This document shows positions 52,864 through 61,388 of a DNA stretch of 64,000 bases, piece by piece (positions within the stretch are counted from its first letter, which is position 1; each line of letters opens with the position of its first letter). Location of the stretch: NCBI GenBank assembly GCA_965263105.1, contig CBDHGL010000003.1, positions 1,984,001 to 2,048,000 on the forward strand. Reading direction: 5' to 3'. The translations under genes and the position numbers were made by a program. The notes beneath the pieces are model-generated. The model did not search any database. It worked only from the letters and a program-made list of their open reading frames with translations, and was not told where the DNA came from. The stretch comes from JBCCTX01 sp965263105 (lineage in GTDB: Bacteria > Bacteroidota > Bacteroidia > J057).

Positions 52864-53988
52864 ATGGCAAAAAAAGAAGTACAGCCGGTGGAGGCTTTTA
52901 ATCTTTTATTTTTAGTAGAGCTAATCTGGAAATATCTATGGTACCTTGTCGGAGCTGTGGGGATTGCTTGTCTGCTGGCTATTGTATGGACTATGCCATT
53001 TTTCTATCCACCAGAATACAAGTCCAGTACCATAATTTACCCCACTAATCCGGAACGCTTTGACCTGGACAATGTATTTGCTGAAGATCCCTCTGTATAT
53101 GTTTTTGGGGATTCTAAGGGGGTGGAGAAACTCGATAACGTAGCCAATTCTGAAGAGTTGGAAATGTTTGTCGTTGACTCTTTGAATTTGTGGGAGGTGT
53201 ATGGAGTAGATCCAAATAAGTCCGGGTCTCCTAAGCACTATGTTTTGAAAAATTACAACTCTAAGGTCCAAACTCTCAGAGTAGCAGGTAATGGCCTGGA
53301 GATTACCGCATTTGATAGAGAGCCGCAACTAGCTGCGGATATGGTAAATCTGATCGTTGACAGGGTCGACCATACAATGCGTAGAATGATTCAGCAAAAT
53401 AAATCTGGAATCTTGACGGCCTATCGTCAGGGGGAAGCTAGGTTAGGCGAACAGTTGTTAGCGTTAGCAGATAGTATTTTAGTGCTTCGCAAAGCCTATG
53501 ACGTATATCATATTGAGCGGCAAACGGATGCCATGCTCTCTCTTCTATATGCTAAACAAAGCGAATTGGCTGAAGCAGAGGCACAGGTCAATTATTTCAG
53601 AAATAGAAATGCTAACAGGTTCAGGGAATCTCAGGCAAAAGTTGTGGGGCTATCGAACCAGGTGAAGGAGATGACTGAGGGAAAGGAAGAGGGCAGGCTT
53701 ACTTTGGAAAAATTCCGAACCGGTTATGATAGAGTTCGGCAACTGGAAATGTTACAGGATGAACTGGCAATAGAATTAAAGAATATCCAAAAGAAGATTA
53801 TCAATTTGGAAAGGATGGATGAGATTCCTTTTCATACGATATTAATTACAGAACAAGCGCAGGCCTCTGATCGCAAGGCCCGACCTGTACGATGGATTAT
53901 TTTGGTGGCAGTTGCCTTTTTATCTACCCTTATAGCCATTGTAGGACTTGTGTTGATAGATCGTTTTTGGCCGAAAAAAACCCAATAA
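52864..53988 (+). CDS. Wzz-like chain-length determinant protein
   Basis: 374 residues with two membrane spans (about 30-50 and 343-365) enclosing a long periplasmic coiled coil (about 190-320). This matches Wzz/PCP co-polymerases that set O-antigen or capsule length. It lacks the C-terminal tyrosine kinase. No polymerase or flippase is adjacent in this window. The 17-bp gap to the next gene does not prove a link. Confidence 0.83.
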   Translation: MAKKEVQPVEAFNLLFLVELIWKYLWYLVGAVGIACLLAIVWTMPFFYPPEYKSSTIIYPTNPERFDLDNVFAEDPSVYVFGDSKGVEKLDNVANSEELEMFVVDSLNLWEVYGVDPNKSGSPKHYVLKNYNSKVQTLRVAGNGLEITAFDREPQLAADMVNLIVDRVDHTMRRMIQQNKSGILTAYRQGEARLGEQLLALADSILVLRKAYDVYHIERQTDAMLSLLYAKQSELAEAEAQVNYFRNRNANRFRESQAKVVGLSNQVKEMTEGKEEGRLTLEKFRTGYDRVRQLEMLQDELAIELKNIQKKIINLERMDEIPFHTILITEQAQASDRKARPVRWIILVAVAFLSTLIAIVGLVLIDRFWPKKTQ

Positions 53989-54010
53989 ACTCCTCGATCA
54001 ATTCTTAGAA

Positions 54011-54364
54011 ATGGGAAAGGTTAATTTTTCTTCTTCCAGAAGGGACAATTTTTTCGAAGATGTATTCGAAGTGGTAAAGATGATTCCTCCAGGAAGGGTT
54101 AGCACCTATGGGGCCATAGCAGAATATCTGGGAGCTAAAAAAAGTGCAAGGATGGTTGGTTATGCCCTGAATGGGAGTTGTATTGCCCAAGGGATTCCTG
54201 CACATCGGGTAGTTAATAGAAGAGGAGAACTTACGGGGCGACACCATTTTTCTCCAGATAATCCTATGGAACAACGCTTGATGGAAGAGGGAGTAGAAGT
54301 AAAGGCATACCAAATTGTCGGCTTCGAAAAATATTTTTGGGACCCTAACCGGGAATTATTGTAA
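54011..54364 (+). CDS. Alkyltransferase-like protein (ATL), MGMT homologue lacking the active-site Cys
   Basis: 117 residues, the DNA-binding domain of O6-alkylguanine-DNA alkyltransferase. The conserved motif PCHRV reads PAHRV here (IPAHRVVNRRGELTG), so the alkyl-acceptor cysteine is replaced by alanine. ATL proteins with Trp or Ala at this site bind O6-alkylguanine and hand it to nucleotide excision repair. The GRVSTYGAIAEYLG helix-turn-helix and arginine finger region ARMVGYALNG are present. Confidence 0.93.
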   Translation: MGKVNFSSSRRDNFFEDVFEVVKMIPPGRVSTYGAIAEYLGAKKSARMVGYALNGSCIAQGIPAHRVVNRRGELTGRHHFSPDNPMEQRLMEEGVEVKAYQIVGFEKYFWDPNRELL

Positions 54365-54462
54365 GCACGAAAGGTAGACGAAGCCACACATTTATTATTT
54401 CGAGACTAATAAATAATCAAGTTGGAATAGAAATTGAACACGCCTAGATAAATAAAATATCT

Positions 54463-55083
54463 ATGAATTCTCAGGTGATACGCTTTCAATGGGTTGCATG
54501 GTTGGGCATGGTTTTGATGTTGGGAGCTTGCACTCAACGTAAACTTACGGCCTACGAGAAATATGAATATTTGCTAAAGGATAGAGAGGATCGAGAGAGC
54601 CAAGAAGTCCCCCATGATCGGGAAGACAGGGTTTCTCAACAGGAAAAATGGGGAGAAGAGGATTTTCCAGAAGAAGTATCTCATAAAGAAAGGAAAGCCG
54701 ATAGACATAAGACTAAGGTTGTTCGAGTAGCCGAGTCTTTTCTGGGCGTTCCTTATCGGTATGGAGGTACCTCGAAGAGAGGAATGGATTGTTCTGGGCT
54801 GGTTTATAAATCCTTTCAAGCGGTGGGGAAGTCTATTCCCCGGACTTCTATACAGCAGTCCGAAATAGGAAGAAAAATCTCCATGAGGTCCTTAAAGCCA
54901 GGAGATCTCGTCTTTTTTAAAACGGGAAAATCCTCTCAAAGAATAAACCATGTGGGAATAGTATCTTCTGTACAAGGAAGGGAGGTAACTTTTATTCACG
55001 CGTCTAGTAGCAGGGGAGTGAAATACGATCGACTGGATGAAGGGTATTGGGAGCCCTTATTCAGAAAAGCCGTTCGTTTGTGA
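54463..55083 (+). CDS. NlpC/P60 (C40) peptidoglycan peptidase lipoprotein
   Basis: 206-residue cell-wall hydrolase. Lipoprotein signal ends at VLMLGAC; a charged linker rich in repeated DREDR-like motifs follows (about 30-80). The C-terminal catalytic domain has the Cys in MDCSGLVYKSF, first His in INHVGIVSS and the second polar residue in TFIHASSSRG. It probably cuts stem peptides in the periplasm. Convergent with the MarR gene, with a shared hairpin between. Confidence 0.93.
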   Translation: MNSQVIRFQWVAWLGMVLMLGACTQRKLTAYEKYEYLLKDREDRESQEVPHDREDRVSQQEKWGEEDFPEEVSHKERKADRHKTKVVRVAESFLGVPYRYGGTSKRGMDCSGLVYKSFQAVGKSIPRTSIQQSEIGRKISMRSLKPGDLVFFKTGKSSQRINHVGIVSSVQGREVTFIHASSSRGVKYDRLDEGYWEPLFRKAVRL

Positions 55084-55091
55084 CAAAAAAA

Positions 55092-55124
55092 AGCGGATCT
55101 CAGTTGTAACAGGTAAGATCCGCT
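55092..55124 (-). terminator. Rho-independent terminator of the marR-type gene
   Basis: AGCGGATCT pairs with AGATCCGCT (9 bp, 15-nt loop). On the minus strand it is followed by eight T residues, so it looks like a strong intrinsic terminator for the MarR gene ending at 55149; it may also stop the convergent transcript. Confidence 0.8.
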
Positions 55125-55148
55125 AACAAGGTGTTAATTTGAGCGTGG

Positions 55149-55601
55149 TTAGAAACCGGGTAAGGAAACTTGTGAAATTTTTTCGAGTCCATCAACGAGG
55201 ATACCAAACTGGTCTTCTTGAATGACTTGTTTCATTCTGGTAGAAAGGTCCCTTAAGTACTCAGCGTAAGATTCAAGCAATTTTTCTCCCTTACTAGAAA
55301 TGTGGACATAGATAGAGCGACGGTCCGTTTTGGAGTTAACACGCTTTACCAATTTTTGGTTTTCCAAACGATCGACAATGTTGGTTAGGTTACTGAGTTT
55401 TACTTTAACCTTTTCCCCTATGTCTTTCATCTTCTTATCTCCTTCTTCTTGAAGCAGTTTAAGAATGTCAATTTCTACGGAAGAAACGCTAAACTTCTTT
55501 TGCACAAGCTCTTGATGGCGCTGAATGACATCGGTTAACTGAAATAGACTTTGTTCCAGTCTTTCCAGCCGATCCCCTTTGAGTTCCTGAGTTTTTGCCA
55601 T
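55149..55601 (-). CDS. MarR-family transcriptional regulator
   Basis: 150-residue winged-helix dimer. The wHTH spans about 45-110, with VSSVEIDILKLLQEEGDKKM, LSNLTNIVDRLENQKLVKR and the wing SKTDRRSIYVHISSKGEKLL. The ligand and targets are unknown; no partner pump or enzyme is adjacent. Confidence 0.9.
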   Translation of the reverse strand: MAKTQELKGDRLERLEQSLFQLTDVIQRHQELVQKKFSVSSVEIDILKLLQEEGDKKMKDIGEKVKVKLSNLTNIVDRLENQKLVKRVNSKTDRRSIYVHISSKGEKLLESYAEYLRDLSTRMKQVIQEDQFGILVDGLEKISQVSLPGF

Positions 55602-55905
55602 TGTGTTTGCAAATTATGGGTTAATAATACTGGATAAAAAATTTTTGTACAATATACGTAAATTTCTTAAAAAAAATACGTTCCACAACAATATTCTACC
55701 CGAAGAAGTTATACGAAGAGAAAACTTAAGGGTTTGTTCCTTCGCAAAAATAAACCATATCTATTTTTTGCAGTCTGTATTTTCGGGTAACAATTAAAGC
55801 CATTAAAAAACAGAGGTTTAATTAATTAGCTTCATAATTATCTGTAAATAAAGTACTTTCTAAATAAAAAGGCAAGCCTGAAAAGTTGCTTTTCTCTGAA
55901 ATCTG
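55602..55905. other. AT-rich intergenic region upstream of the MarR gene
   Basis: 304 bp with no gene, tRNA or obvious repeat. It presumably holds the MarR promoter on the minus strand, but I see no TAnnTTTG box at a suitable distance. On the other side lies the tau-specific end of dnaX. Confidence 0.5.
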
Positions 55906-56547
55906 TCATTTGTAGATAATCCTGGCATTAAATAATTCCATCAGTTTTTTCAATGTTGGATTTTTTTCTGACATGGCTTTCAGTTTTTCCTCAGGAGTGT
56001 AAGGAATATTCGATTTTTGCTCAATTTCTATTTCGGAAATAGTCAATTCCATAAATAGCTCAGGTGTCTTCAGTCGCTCTCTCATAAATGGTAAGAGGTC
56101 TTTATCCTGACTAATGAGCTTTTCTGAAAGGTCATTTTTTACCTGACAATACCAGGCATTTCCCTTCAATTCGTGCTCGGCCTCGGTCAGAGCGACAGCC
56201 TGATTCATTCTATTCTGTGACTGGAGCTGCTGTGTATAGCCATGTAAGGATTGCAGAAACTTTTCATAATCGATGGAAATATCGGCCTGGAAGACGGGAC
56301 TATGGGTAGGGACTTCGCTTTCCTTTGTCCCTTGTTGGACATCTTGGTTTTGAATGAGCTGCTGTACTGCATTCAAGTCTTGACCGAGGGCAAACTCTGC
56401 TTTTTTCTTGGGAGGGGCAGTTTTTTCTATTTTAGGGGTTTCTTTTTGCAAAGCTGGGGGAGTAGAAATGGGAGCTTCCTTGGGTGCTACTGGTTCTACT
56501 GCCTGGGCTTTTTGAATTGAGGTTGGATTATGGGGCTCTAAGGACTT
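55906..56547 (-). CDS. dnaX: DnaX tau-specific C-terminal part, reached by -1 slippage
   Basis: Open frame continuing dnaX in the -1 frame from the A10 run at 56546-56555. It reads KSLEPHNPTSIQK, a Pro/Lys-rich linker, then a folded domain ending PYTPEEKLKAMSEKNPTL and LMELFNARI, which resembles the tau C-terminal domain that binds the polymerase alpha subunit and DnaB. It has no own start codon of note (TTG at 56451 only). A full tau of about 601 residues would result from one -1 shift or one extra A. The alternative is a homopolymer sequence error. Confidence 0.8.
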   Translation of the reverse strand, partial: KSLEPHNPTSIQKAQAVEPVAPKEAPISTPPALQKETPKIEKTAPPKKKAEFALGQDLNAVQQLIQNQDVQQGTKESEVPTHSPVFQADISIDYEKFLQSLHGYTQQLQSQNRMNQAVALTEAEHELKGNAWYCQVKNDLSEKLISQDKDLLPFMRERLKTPELFMELTISEIEIEQKSNIPYTPEEKLKAMSEKNPTLKKLMELFNARIIYK

Positions 56548-57680
56548 TTTTTTTTATCCAGCTCTCCTGCACTTACAAGTGAAAGGGCCTGGCTCAGGTG
56601 AGCAAGCTTGATGAGATTGAGTTCTACCTGAAGCCGAGGGTGAGAGGCATTCCTCATTTGTGTTTCGGCTTCCATTAGTATATTAAAGGCATTCAATAGC
56701 CACGAGGGGTCGGAATTACTACTCTGCTCCAGGTATTTTTCCTTGACGTTGTTAGATACCTCCATCAAGTTTACTGTTTGGGGTTGGCGACACACCAGGA
56801 GGTTCCGAAAGTGTTCGATGAGCCCCTTGAGAAAGTCTTTGGCTTCAAAGCCTTTTTGGATTAAGTCCTCTAACAATAGTAGCAAGGCCGTATGGTTTTG
56901 AGCCTGCATTTGGCCGACTGCTTCAAAATAGTAATCGTAGTCCAGGATATTGAGATTTTCCAAGACTGCCGAAAAACTTAAGGACTTATTCGTAAAGCTT
57001 ACCAATTGGTCATAGAGACTCAGGGCATCTCTCAAGGCACCGTCTGCCTTTAAGGCTATCTGTTGTAAGGCAGGAAACTCAAATGTAATCCCTTCTTCTT
57101 CTGAGATGTACTTTAGATGCTGGGCGATATCATCTGCCTTGATCCGTTTGAAATCAAATTTTTGACAACGTGAAAGAATAGTAGGAAGAATTTTGTGTTT
57201 CTCAGTTGTGGCGAGAATAAACAGCACATGTGCAGGAGGCTCTTCTAAGGTCTTGAGAAAGGCATTGAAGGCAGCTTGGGAGAGCATATGGACCTCATCA
57301 ATGATGTACACACTTTTTTTTCCATTAGCAGGGACGTATCGGGTCTGCTCGATCAAATTCCGGATGTCTTCCACGCTGTTGTTTGAGGCAGCATCCAGTT
57401 CGTGGATGCTGATACTTTTCCCTTCATTATAGGATATACAAGACTCACATGTGTTGCACGGCTCTCCCTCAGCCGTTAAAGAATCGCAGTTGATGGCCTT
57501 CCCTAGAATACGTGCGCAGGTAGTTTTTCCCACTCCTCTTGGTCCGGAGAATAAAAAGGCATGTGCCAGCTGATCCATCAAGATGGCACTACGCAGGGTA
57601 AGGGTTATATGACTTTGCCCTACAACAGACTGAAATGTACTGGGTCTATACTTCCTTGCGGAAACAACGTAGTTTGACAT
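56538..57680 (-). CDS. dnaX: DnaX, DNA polymerase III clamp-loader subunit (gamma frame)
   Basis: AAA+ ATPase of the clamp loader, about 380 codons in this frame. Walker A GPRGVGKTTCARILG, four zinc cysteines (NCDS, CNTCESC), sensor/Walker B VYIIDEVHMLSQAAF and arginine-finger region LPTILSRCQKFDF are intact, then domain III. The ATG at 57680 gives MSNYVVSARKYRPSTF, the family start; an ATG at 57710 is possible. The frame ends LDKKKSP* right at an A10 run; this short product would be gamma. Divergent from thrS. Confidence 0.93.
   Translation of the reverse strand: MSNYVVSARKYRPSTFQSVVGQSHITLTLRSAILMDQLAHAFLFSGPRGVGKTTCARILGKAINCDSLTAEGEPCNTCESCISYNEGKSISIHELDAASNNSVEDIRNLIEQTRYVPANGKKSVYIIDEVHMLSQAAFNAFLKTLEEPPAHVLFILATTEKHKILPTILSRCQKFDFKRIKADDIAQHLKYISEEEGITFEFPALQQIALKADGALRDALSLYDQLVSFTNKSLSFSAVLENLNILDYDYYFEAVGQMQAQNHTALLLLLEDLIQKGFEAKDFLKGLIEHFRNLLVCRQPQTVNLMEVSNNVKEKYLEQSSNSDPSWLLNAFNILMEAETQMRNASHPRLQVELNLIKLAHLSQALSLVSAGELDKKKSP
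56545..56568 (-). promoter_or_regulatory. dnaX: dnaX slippage site: Shine-Dalgarno-like AGGAGAG plus A10
   Basis: On the minus strand AGGAGAG (56568-56562) precedes CTGGAT and ten A residues, then G. The zero frame reads GAT AAA AAA AAA AGT CCT TAG and stops; a -1 slip over A AAA AAA continues as AAG TCC TTA into the tau frame. An upstream SD-like element and an A-rich heptamer are the elements of the E. coli dnaX -1 frameshift; a long A run is the element used in Thermus dnaX transcriptional slippage. No strong downstream stem-loop was seen. Confidence 0.65.
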
Positions 57681-57720
57681 ACCTTCAAATCTACTCACAA
57701 TTTTCATCAATGGAAAAAGC

Positions 57721-57752
57721 TTGGAAATAATGGAGTGGCCTCTGTACCTTTG
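57721..57752 (+). promoter_or_regulatory. thrS promoter of the Bacteroidota type
   Basis: TTG at 57721-57723 and TACCTTTG at 57745-57752 are 21 bp apart, matching the Bacteroidota sigma-ABfr pattern of a -33 TTG and -7 TAnnTTTG. Transcription would begin about 20 bp upstream of the thrS start, leaving a short leader. There is no room for a T-box-type leader. Confidence 0.75.
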
Positions 57753-57780
57753 CCCTCAAACAAAGTAGAATTAATTACAT

Positions 57781-59724
57781 ATGGCCCAGCACATACAATT
57801 GGTATTGCCCGATGGCTCTTCTAGGTCTTACCCACAGGGGGTAACAGGAATGGAAGTAGCTCGGGATATCAGTGAGGGACTCGCTCGTAATGCCCTTTCA
57901 ATTCGGGTGAATGGAGAAGTTTGGGATTTAAATCGTCCTATCGAAGATTCTACACAGGTGGAAATTCTTACCTGGAGGCAAACGGATGGACAAAAAACCT
58001 TATGGCATTCTTCTGCTCATATATTGGCTGAAGCATTGGAAGCCTTATATCCCGGGATCAAACTAGGGATCGGGCCTGCTATAGATAATGGGTTCTATTA
58101 CGATATAGACTTTGGAGAATACGAGTTTGGATCTCATGACTTTGCGAAACTTGAGAAGAAGTTTTTAGAGTTAGCTAGAAGTGGAGAAACATTTGAACGA
58201 AAGGATGTGAGCAAGGCCCAGGCATTGGCCCATTATGAGGGTATCGGAAATGAATACAAGGTAGAGTTAATTGAAGGCCTGGAAGATGGAAATATTACCT
58301 TCTATGAATCGGGTAACTTTGTGGACTTGTGTAAGGGTCCCCACATACCCAATTCTAAAGTGATCAAGGCCATCAAGATTATGAACACTGCAGGTGCTTA
58401 TTGGCGAGGTGATGAGAATAATAAGCAGATGACTCGGATTTATGGGATTAGCTTTCCGAAGAAGAAAGAACTGGACGAGTACTTGGAACTATTGGAAGAG
58501 GCAAAAAAGAGAGACCATAGAAAGGTGGGTAAGGAATTGGAGTTATTTACTTTTTCCGAAAAGGTGGGAATGGGCCTTCCCTTATGGTTACCAAAGGGAA
58601 CCCAACTCAGAGAAATCCTGGCGGACTTCCTCAAGAAGATTCAGGAATCTCATGGGTATCAGCAAGTGATTACGCCTCATATTGGCAAAAAGGAGCTCTA
58701 TGTCACTTCGGGGCATTATGAAAAATATGGTAAGGACTCTTTTCAGCCTATTCATACGCCACACGAAGGGGAGGAATTTCTGTTGAAACCGATGAATTGT
58801 CCTCATCATTGTGAGATTTACAAATCTAAACCCCATTCTTATCGGGACCTGCCCTTAAGAGTCGCTGAATTCGGGACGGTGTATCGGTACGAACAAAGTG
58901 GAGAGCTTCACGGCCTTACTCGGGTTAGAGGATTTACCCAAGATGACGCACACATTTTCTGTCGCCCGGATCAAGTGAAAGAGGAGTTTATGAAGGTGAT
59001 AGATATTGTTCTATACATCTTCAAAATACTTCGTTTTGATAAATTCAAAGCCCAAATATCTCTGAGGGATCCAGAGGATCCCGGCAAATATTTTGGTAAT
59101 GACGAACAATGGGAAATTGCTGAAAAGGCTATCGTTGAGGCAGCAGCGGAGAAAAACCTGGAGACCATTACCGAATTGGGAGAAGCTGCCTTCTATGGAC
59201 CCAAGCTAGATTTCATGGTGAAAGATGCCATAGGGCGAGAGTGGCAACTCGGCACCATTCAGGTAGACTACCAATTGCCCGACCGCTTTGAACTGGAATA
59301 TATTGGCTCAGATAACCAAAAGCATCGCCCAGTCATGATTCACCGCGCTCCTTTTGGATCGATGGAACGCTTTGTAGCTGTTCTCATTGAACATACAGGA
59401 GGAGACTTCGCTTTTTGGCTAGCTCCCGTGCAGGTTATCCTCTTACCTATAAGTGAGAAATTCATTCCCTATTGTGAGGAATTGCAAGCGCAACTAAAAG
59501 CGGCGGGTTTCCGGACAGAACTAGACTACCGGTATGAGAAAATCGGGAAGAAGATTCGTGATGCTGAGTTAGGGAAATTTCCTTTTATGGCAATTGTTGG
59601 CGAAAAAGAGGTAGATCAACAAACCGTTTCGCTGAGAAAACGTAAAGATGGAGACCTGGGAATATTTAGCCGCGAGAAATTTATCGAATTTCTGGATACG
59701 GAATTGAATAATTCCCTATCTTAA
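57781..59724 (+). CDS. thrS: ThrS, threonyl-tRNA synthetase
   Basis: Class II synthetase of 647 residues. It has an N-terminal TGS domain (1-62), the editing domain with HSSAHILAEALEALYP, the catalytic core with Zn ligands Cys in KPMNCPHHCEIY, His in QDDAHIFC and His in IHRAPFGSMERF, motif 2 region RVAEFGTVYRYEQSG, and a C-terminal anticodon-binding domain. It is followed by infC after 116 bp, an arrangement conserved in many bacteria. Confidence 0.97.
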   Translation: MAQHIQLVLPDGSSRSYPQGVTGMEVARDISEGLARNALSIRVNGEVWDLNRPIEDSTQVEILTWRQTDGQKTLWHSSAHILAEALEALYPGIKLGIGPAIDNGFYYDIDFGEYEFGSHDFAKLEKKFLELARSGETFERKDVSKAQALAHYEGIGNEYKVELIEGLEDGNITFYESGNFVDLCKGPHIPNSKVIKAIKIMNTAGAYWRGDENNKQMTRIYGISFPKKKELDEYLELLEEAKKRDHRKVGKELELFTFSEKVGMGLPLWLPKGTQLREILADFLKKIQESHGYQQVITPHIGKKELYVTSGHYEKYGKDSFQPIHTPHEGEEFLLKPMNCPHHCEIYKSKPHSYRDLPLRVAEFGTVYRYEQSGELHGLTRVRGFTQDDAHIFCRPDQVKEEFMKVIDIVLYIFKILRFDKFKAQISLRDPEDPGKYFGNDEQWEIAEKAIVEAAAEKNLETITELGEAAFYGPKLDFMVKDAIGREWQLGTIQVDYQLPDRFELEYIGSDNQKHRPVMIHRAPFGSMERFVAVLIEHTGGDFAFWLAPVQVILLPISEKFIPYCEELQAQLKAAGFRTELDYRYEKIGKKIRDAELGKFPFMAIVGEKEVDQQTVSLRKRKDGDLGIFSREKFIEFLDTELNNSLS

Positions 59725-59755
59725 TCATTGGATGATTATTTTGTATTGTTTTTCA

Positions 59756-59789
59756 GGGTTTATTATCTTGTTATTGAAATAATAGACCC
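59756..59789 (+). terminator. Hairpin between thrS and infC
   Basis: GGGTTTATTAT pairs with ATAATAGACCC (11 pairs, one G-U) around a 12-nt loop and is followed by CCTATTTTTG. It could end thrS transcription or act as an attenuator for infC. The remaining leader up to 59840 is A/T-rich. Confidence 0.6.
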
Positions 59790-59840
59790 CTATTTTTGTT
59801 ATTCACTTGTTTAATAATTTTTTCACTTAACTAAAAAATA

Positions 59841-60419
59841 TTGAGAAGAGGACCTAGAAAACCTAATTTACGTAGACAAAAACAACGTCAGCATCGTATC
59901 AATCATGAAATTCGCGTTCCCGAAGTGAGATTGGTTCAAACAGAAGATTTGAACATTGATCTGGAGGATGGCGCGATAGTAAAAACTGGAAGAGCCCTGA
60001 AAATAGCCGAAGAGTTAGATTTAGACTTGGTGGAGATGGTTGCCAAAGCCAAGCCACCGGTTTGTCGGATTGTAGAGTACTCGAAGTTCAAATACGAACA
60101 GAAGAAACGAGAGAAAGAGGCTAAATCCCGTCAACATGTGGTAGTTGTGAAGGAGATCCGTTTTGGCCCCAATACGGATGAGCACGACTTCAATTTCAAA
60201 CTAAAGCATGCCCGCAAGTTTCTTGGAGAAGGAAACAAAATAAAGGCTTATGTTCAATTCAGAGGTCGGAATATTGTATTTAAGGATCGCGGAAGGGATC
60301 TGTTAGCCAAGTTCAAGGAGGAGTTGGAGGAAGACGCCAAGGTGGAAATGCATCCCCGTATGGAAGGTCGCCGCATGATTATGATGTTGGCACCTCTCAG
60401 TAAACCCAAAGGGAAATAA
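59841..60419 (+). CDS. infC: InfC, translation initiation factor IF-3
   Basis: 192 residues that bind the 30S subunit and monitor start-codon choice. Motifs: QHRINHEIRVPEVRLV, GRALKIAEELDLDLVEMVAK, PPVCRIVEYSKFKYEQKKRE and VKEIRFGPNTDEHDFNFKLKH. The only reasonable start is TTG at 59841; there is no ATG upstream in frame. Rare starts are typical of infC in other bacteria, where IF-3 represses its own non-AUG start, so autoregulation is plausible. Unlike the usual order, rpmI and rplT do not follow; truA does. Confidence 0.93.
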   Translation: MRRGPRKPNLRRQKQRQHRINHEIRVPEVRLVQTEDLNIDLEDGAIVKTGRALKIAEELDLDLVEMVAKAKPPVCRIVEYSKFKYEQKKREKEAKSRQHVVVVKEIRFGPNTDEHDFNFKLKHARKFLGEGNKIKAYVQFRGRNIVFKDRGRDLLAKFKEELEEDAKVEMHPRMEGRRMIMMLAPLSKPKGK

Positions 60420-60420
60420 A

Positions 60421-60566
60421 TAGATATATAGTCCACAGTCGACAGTCCATAGTTAGATAAAGTATAGGTATGAGGTGTGAGGAGAAAGGTGCGAGTTATT
60501 TTTAGCAATTTTTTTTCTTCTTATGTCTCTCTTCATAAAAACTGTGGACCGTGGCCTATCGACTAA
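60421..60566. repeat. GTCGAC-type interspersed repeat between infC and truA
   Basis: AGTCCACAGTCGACAGTCCATAG (about 60429-60451) and the partly inverted CTGTGGACCGTGGCCTATCGAC (about 60541-60562) flank an A/T-rich middle, filling the 159-bp spacer. They belong to the family seen at 16.5 and 17.3 kb. Confidence 0.65.
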
Positions 60567-60578
60567 CCCCCCTCTCCT

Positions 60579-61334
60579 ATGCGCTACGTGCTGGACTTGA
60601 GCTTTGACGGTACGGCTTACGCCGGTTGGCAGATTCAACCCAATGCTCTAGCCATACAAGAAGTTCTCGAAAAAGCACTCAGTACCCTGTTGAGAATAGA
60701 CCTTGCCGTGCTAGGTGCGGGTAGGACCGATGCCGGAGTACACGCACATCAGATGATCGCCCATTTTGACTACCTAGGCCAATGGCCCAAGGACCCTCTC
60801 TATAAACTCAATGGCTTATTGCCTAAGGATATTGCTGTAAATGCCCTCTATATTGCCCATGATCCAGAATTCCATGCCCGCTTTTCGGCCTTGCAAAGGA
60901 GTTACCGCTATCGGATAAGCTTACAGAAAAATCCTTTTGAGCAGCAATATGCTTATTGGGTAAGGCAGGAGTTGAATATTAGCCTTATGCAAGCGGCGGC
61001 TGAAAAACTTCTACATTATGAAGATTTTGCTAGCTTTTGTAAGGCGCATGGTAACAATTCAACAAGTCTTTGTCGCATTACTCATGCTTACTGGGAACAA
61101 CAAGAGGGAATCCTTCTCTTCCATATTGGAGCCAATCGATTTTTGAGGGGAATGGTAAGGGCTATAGTGGGCACCCTTATTGAGGTTGGGAGTGGAAAAA
61201 TATCTGTAGAAAAGTTTTCTAAGATCATCGAAGCCAAAGACCGTTCACAGGCGGGACCTAATGTTGCCGCAAAAGGCCTAAGTTTAATGGAAGTGAAATA
61301 TGAAGAGGGGGCTTTTGTAAACAAATTCGCTTGA
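60579..61334 (+). CDS. truA: TruA, tRNA pseudouridine(38-40) synthase
   Basis: 251-residue pseudouridine synthase acting on the tRNA anticodon arm. The catalytic Asp is in GAGRTDAGVHAHQM; other motifs are LDLSFDGTAYAGWQIQPNA at the start, FHARFSALQRSYRYRI and FLRGMVRAIVGTLIEVG. Length and both half-domains are normal. It is 159 bp after infC, beyond a repeat-bearing spacer. Confidence 0.96.
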   Translation: MRYVLDLSFDGTAYAGWQIQPNALAIQEVLEKALSTLLRIDLAVLGAGRTDAGVHAHQMIAHFDYLGQWPKDPLYKLNGLLPKDIAVNALYIAHDPEFHARFSALQRSYRYRISLQKNPFEQQYAYWVRQELNISLMQAAAEKLLHYEDFASFCKAHGNNSTSLCRITHAYWEQQEGILLFHIGANRFLRGMVRAIVGTLIEVGSGKISVEKFSKIIEAKDRSQAGPNVAAKGLSLMEVKYEEGAFVNKFA

Positions 61335-61388
61335 ATATTTTACAATTCTGTAATTCACAAATTAAATGGAAGTGCCTTATTTGGAGAT

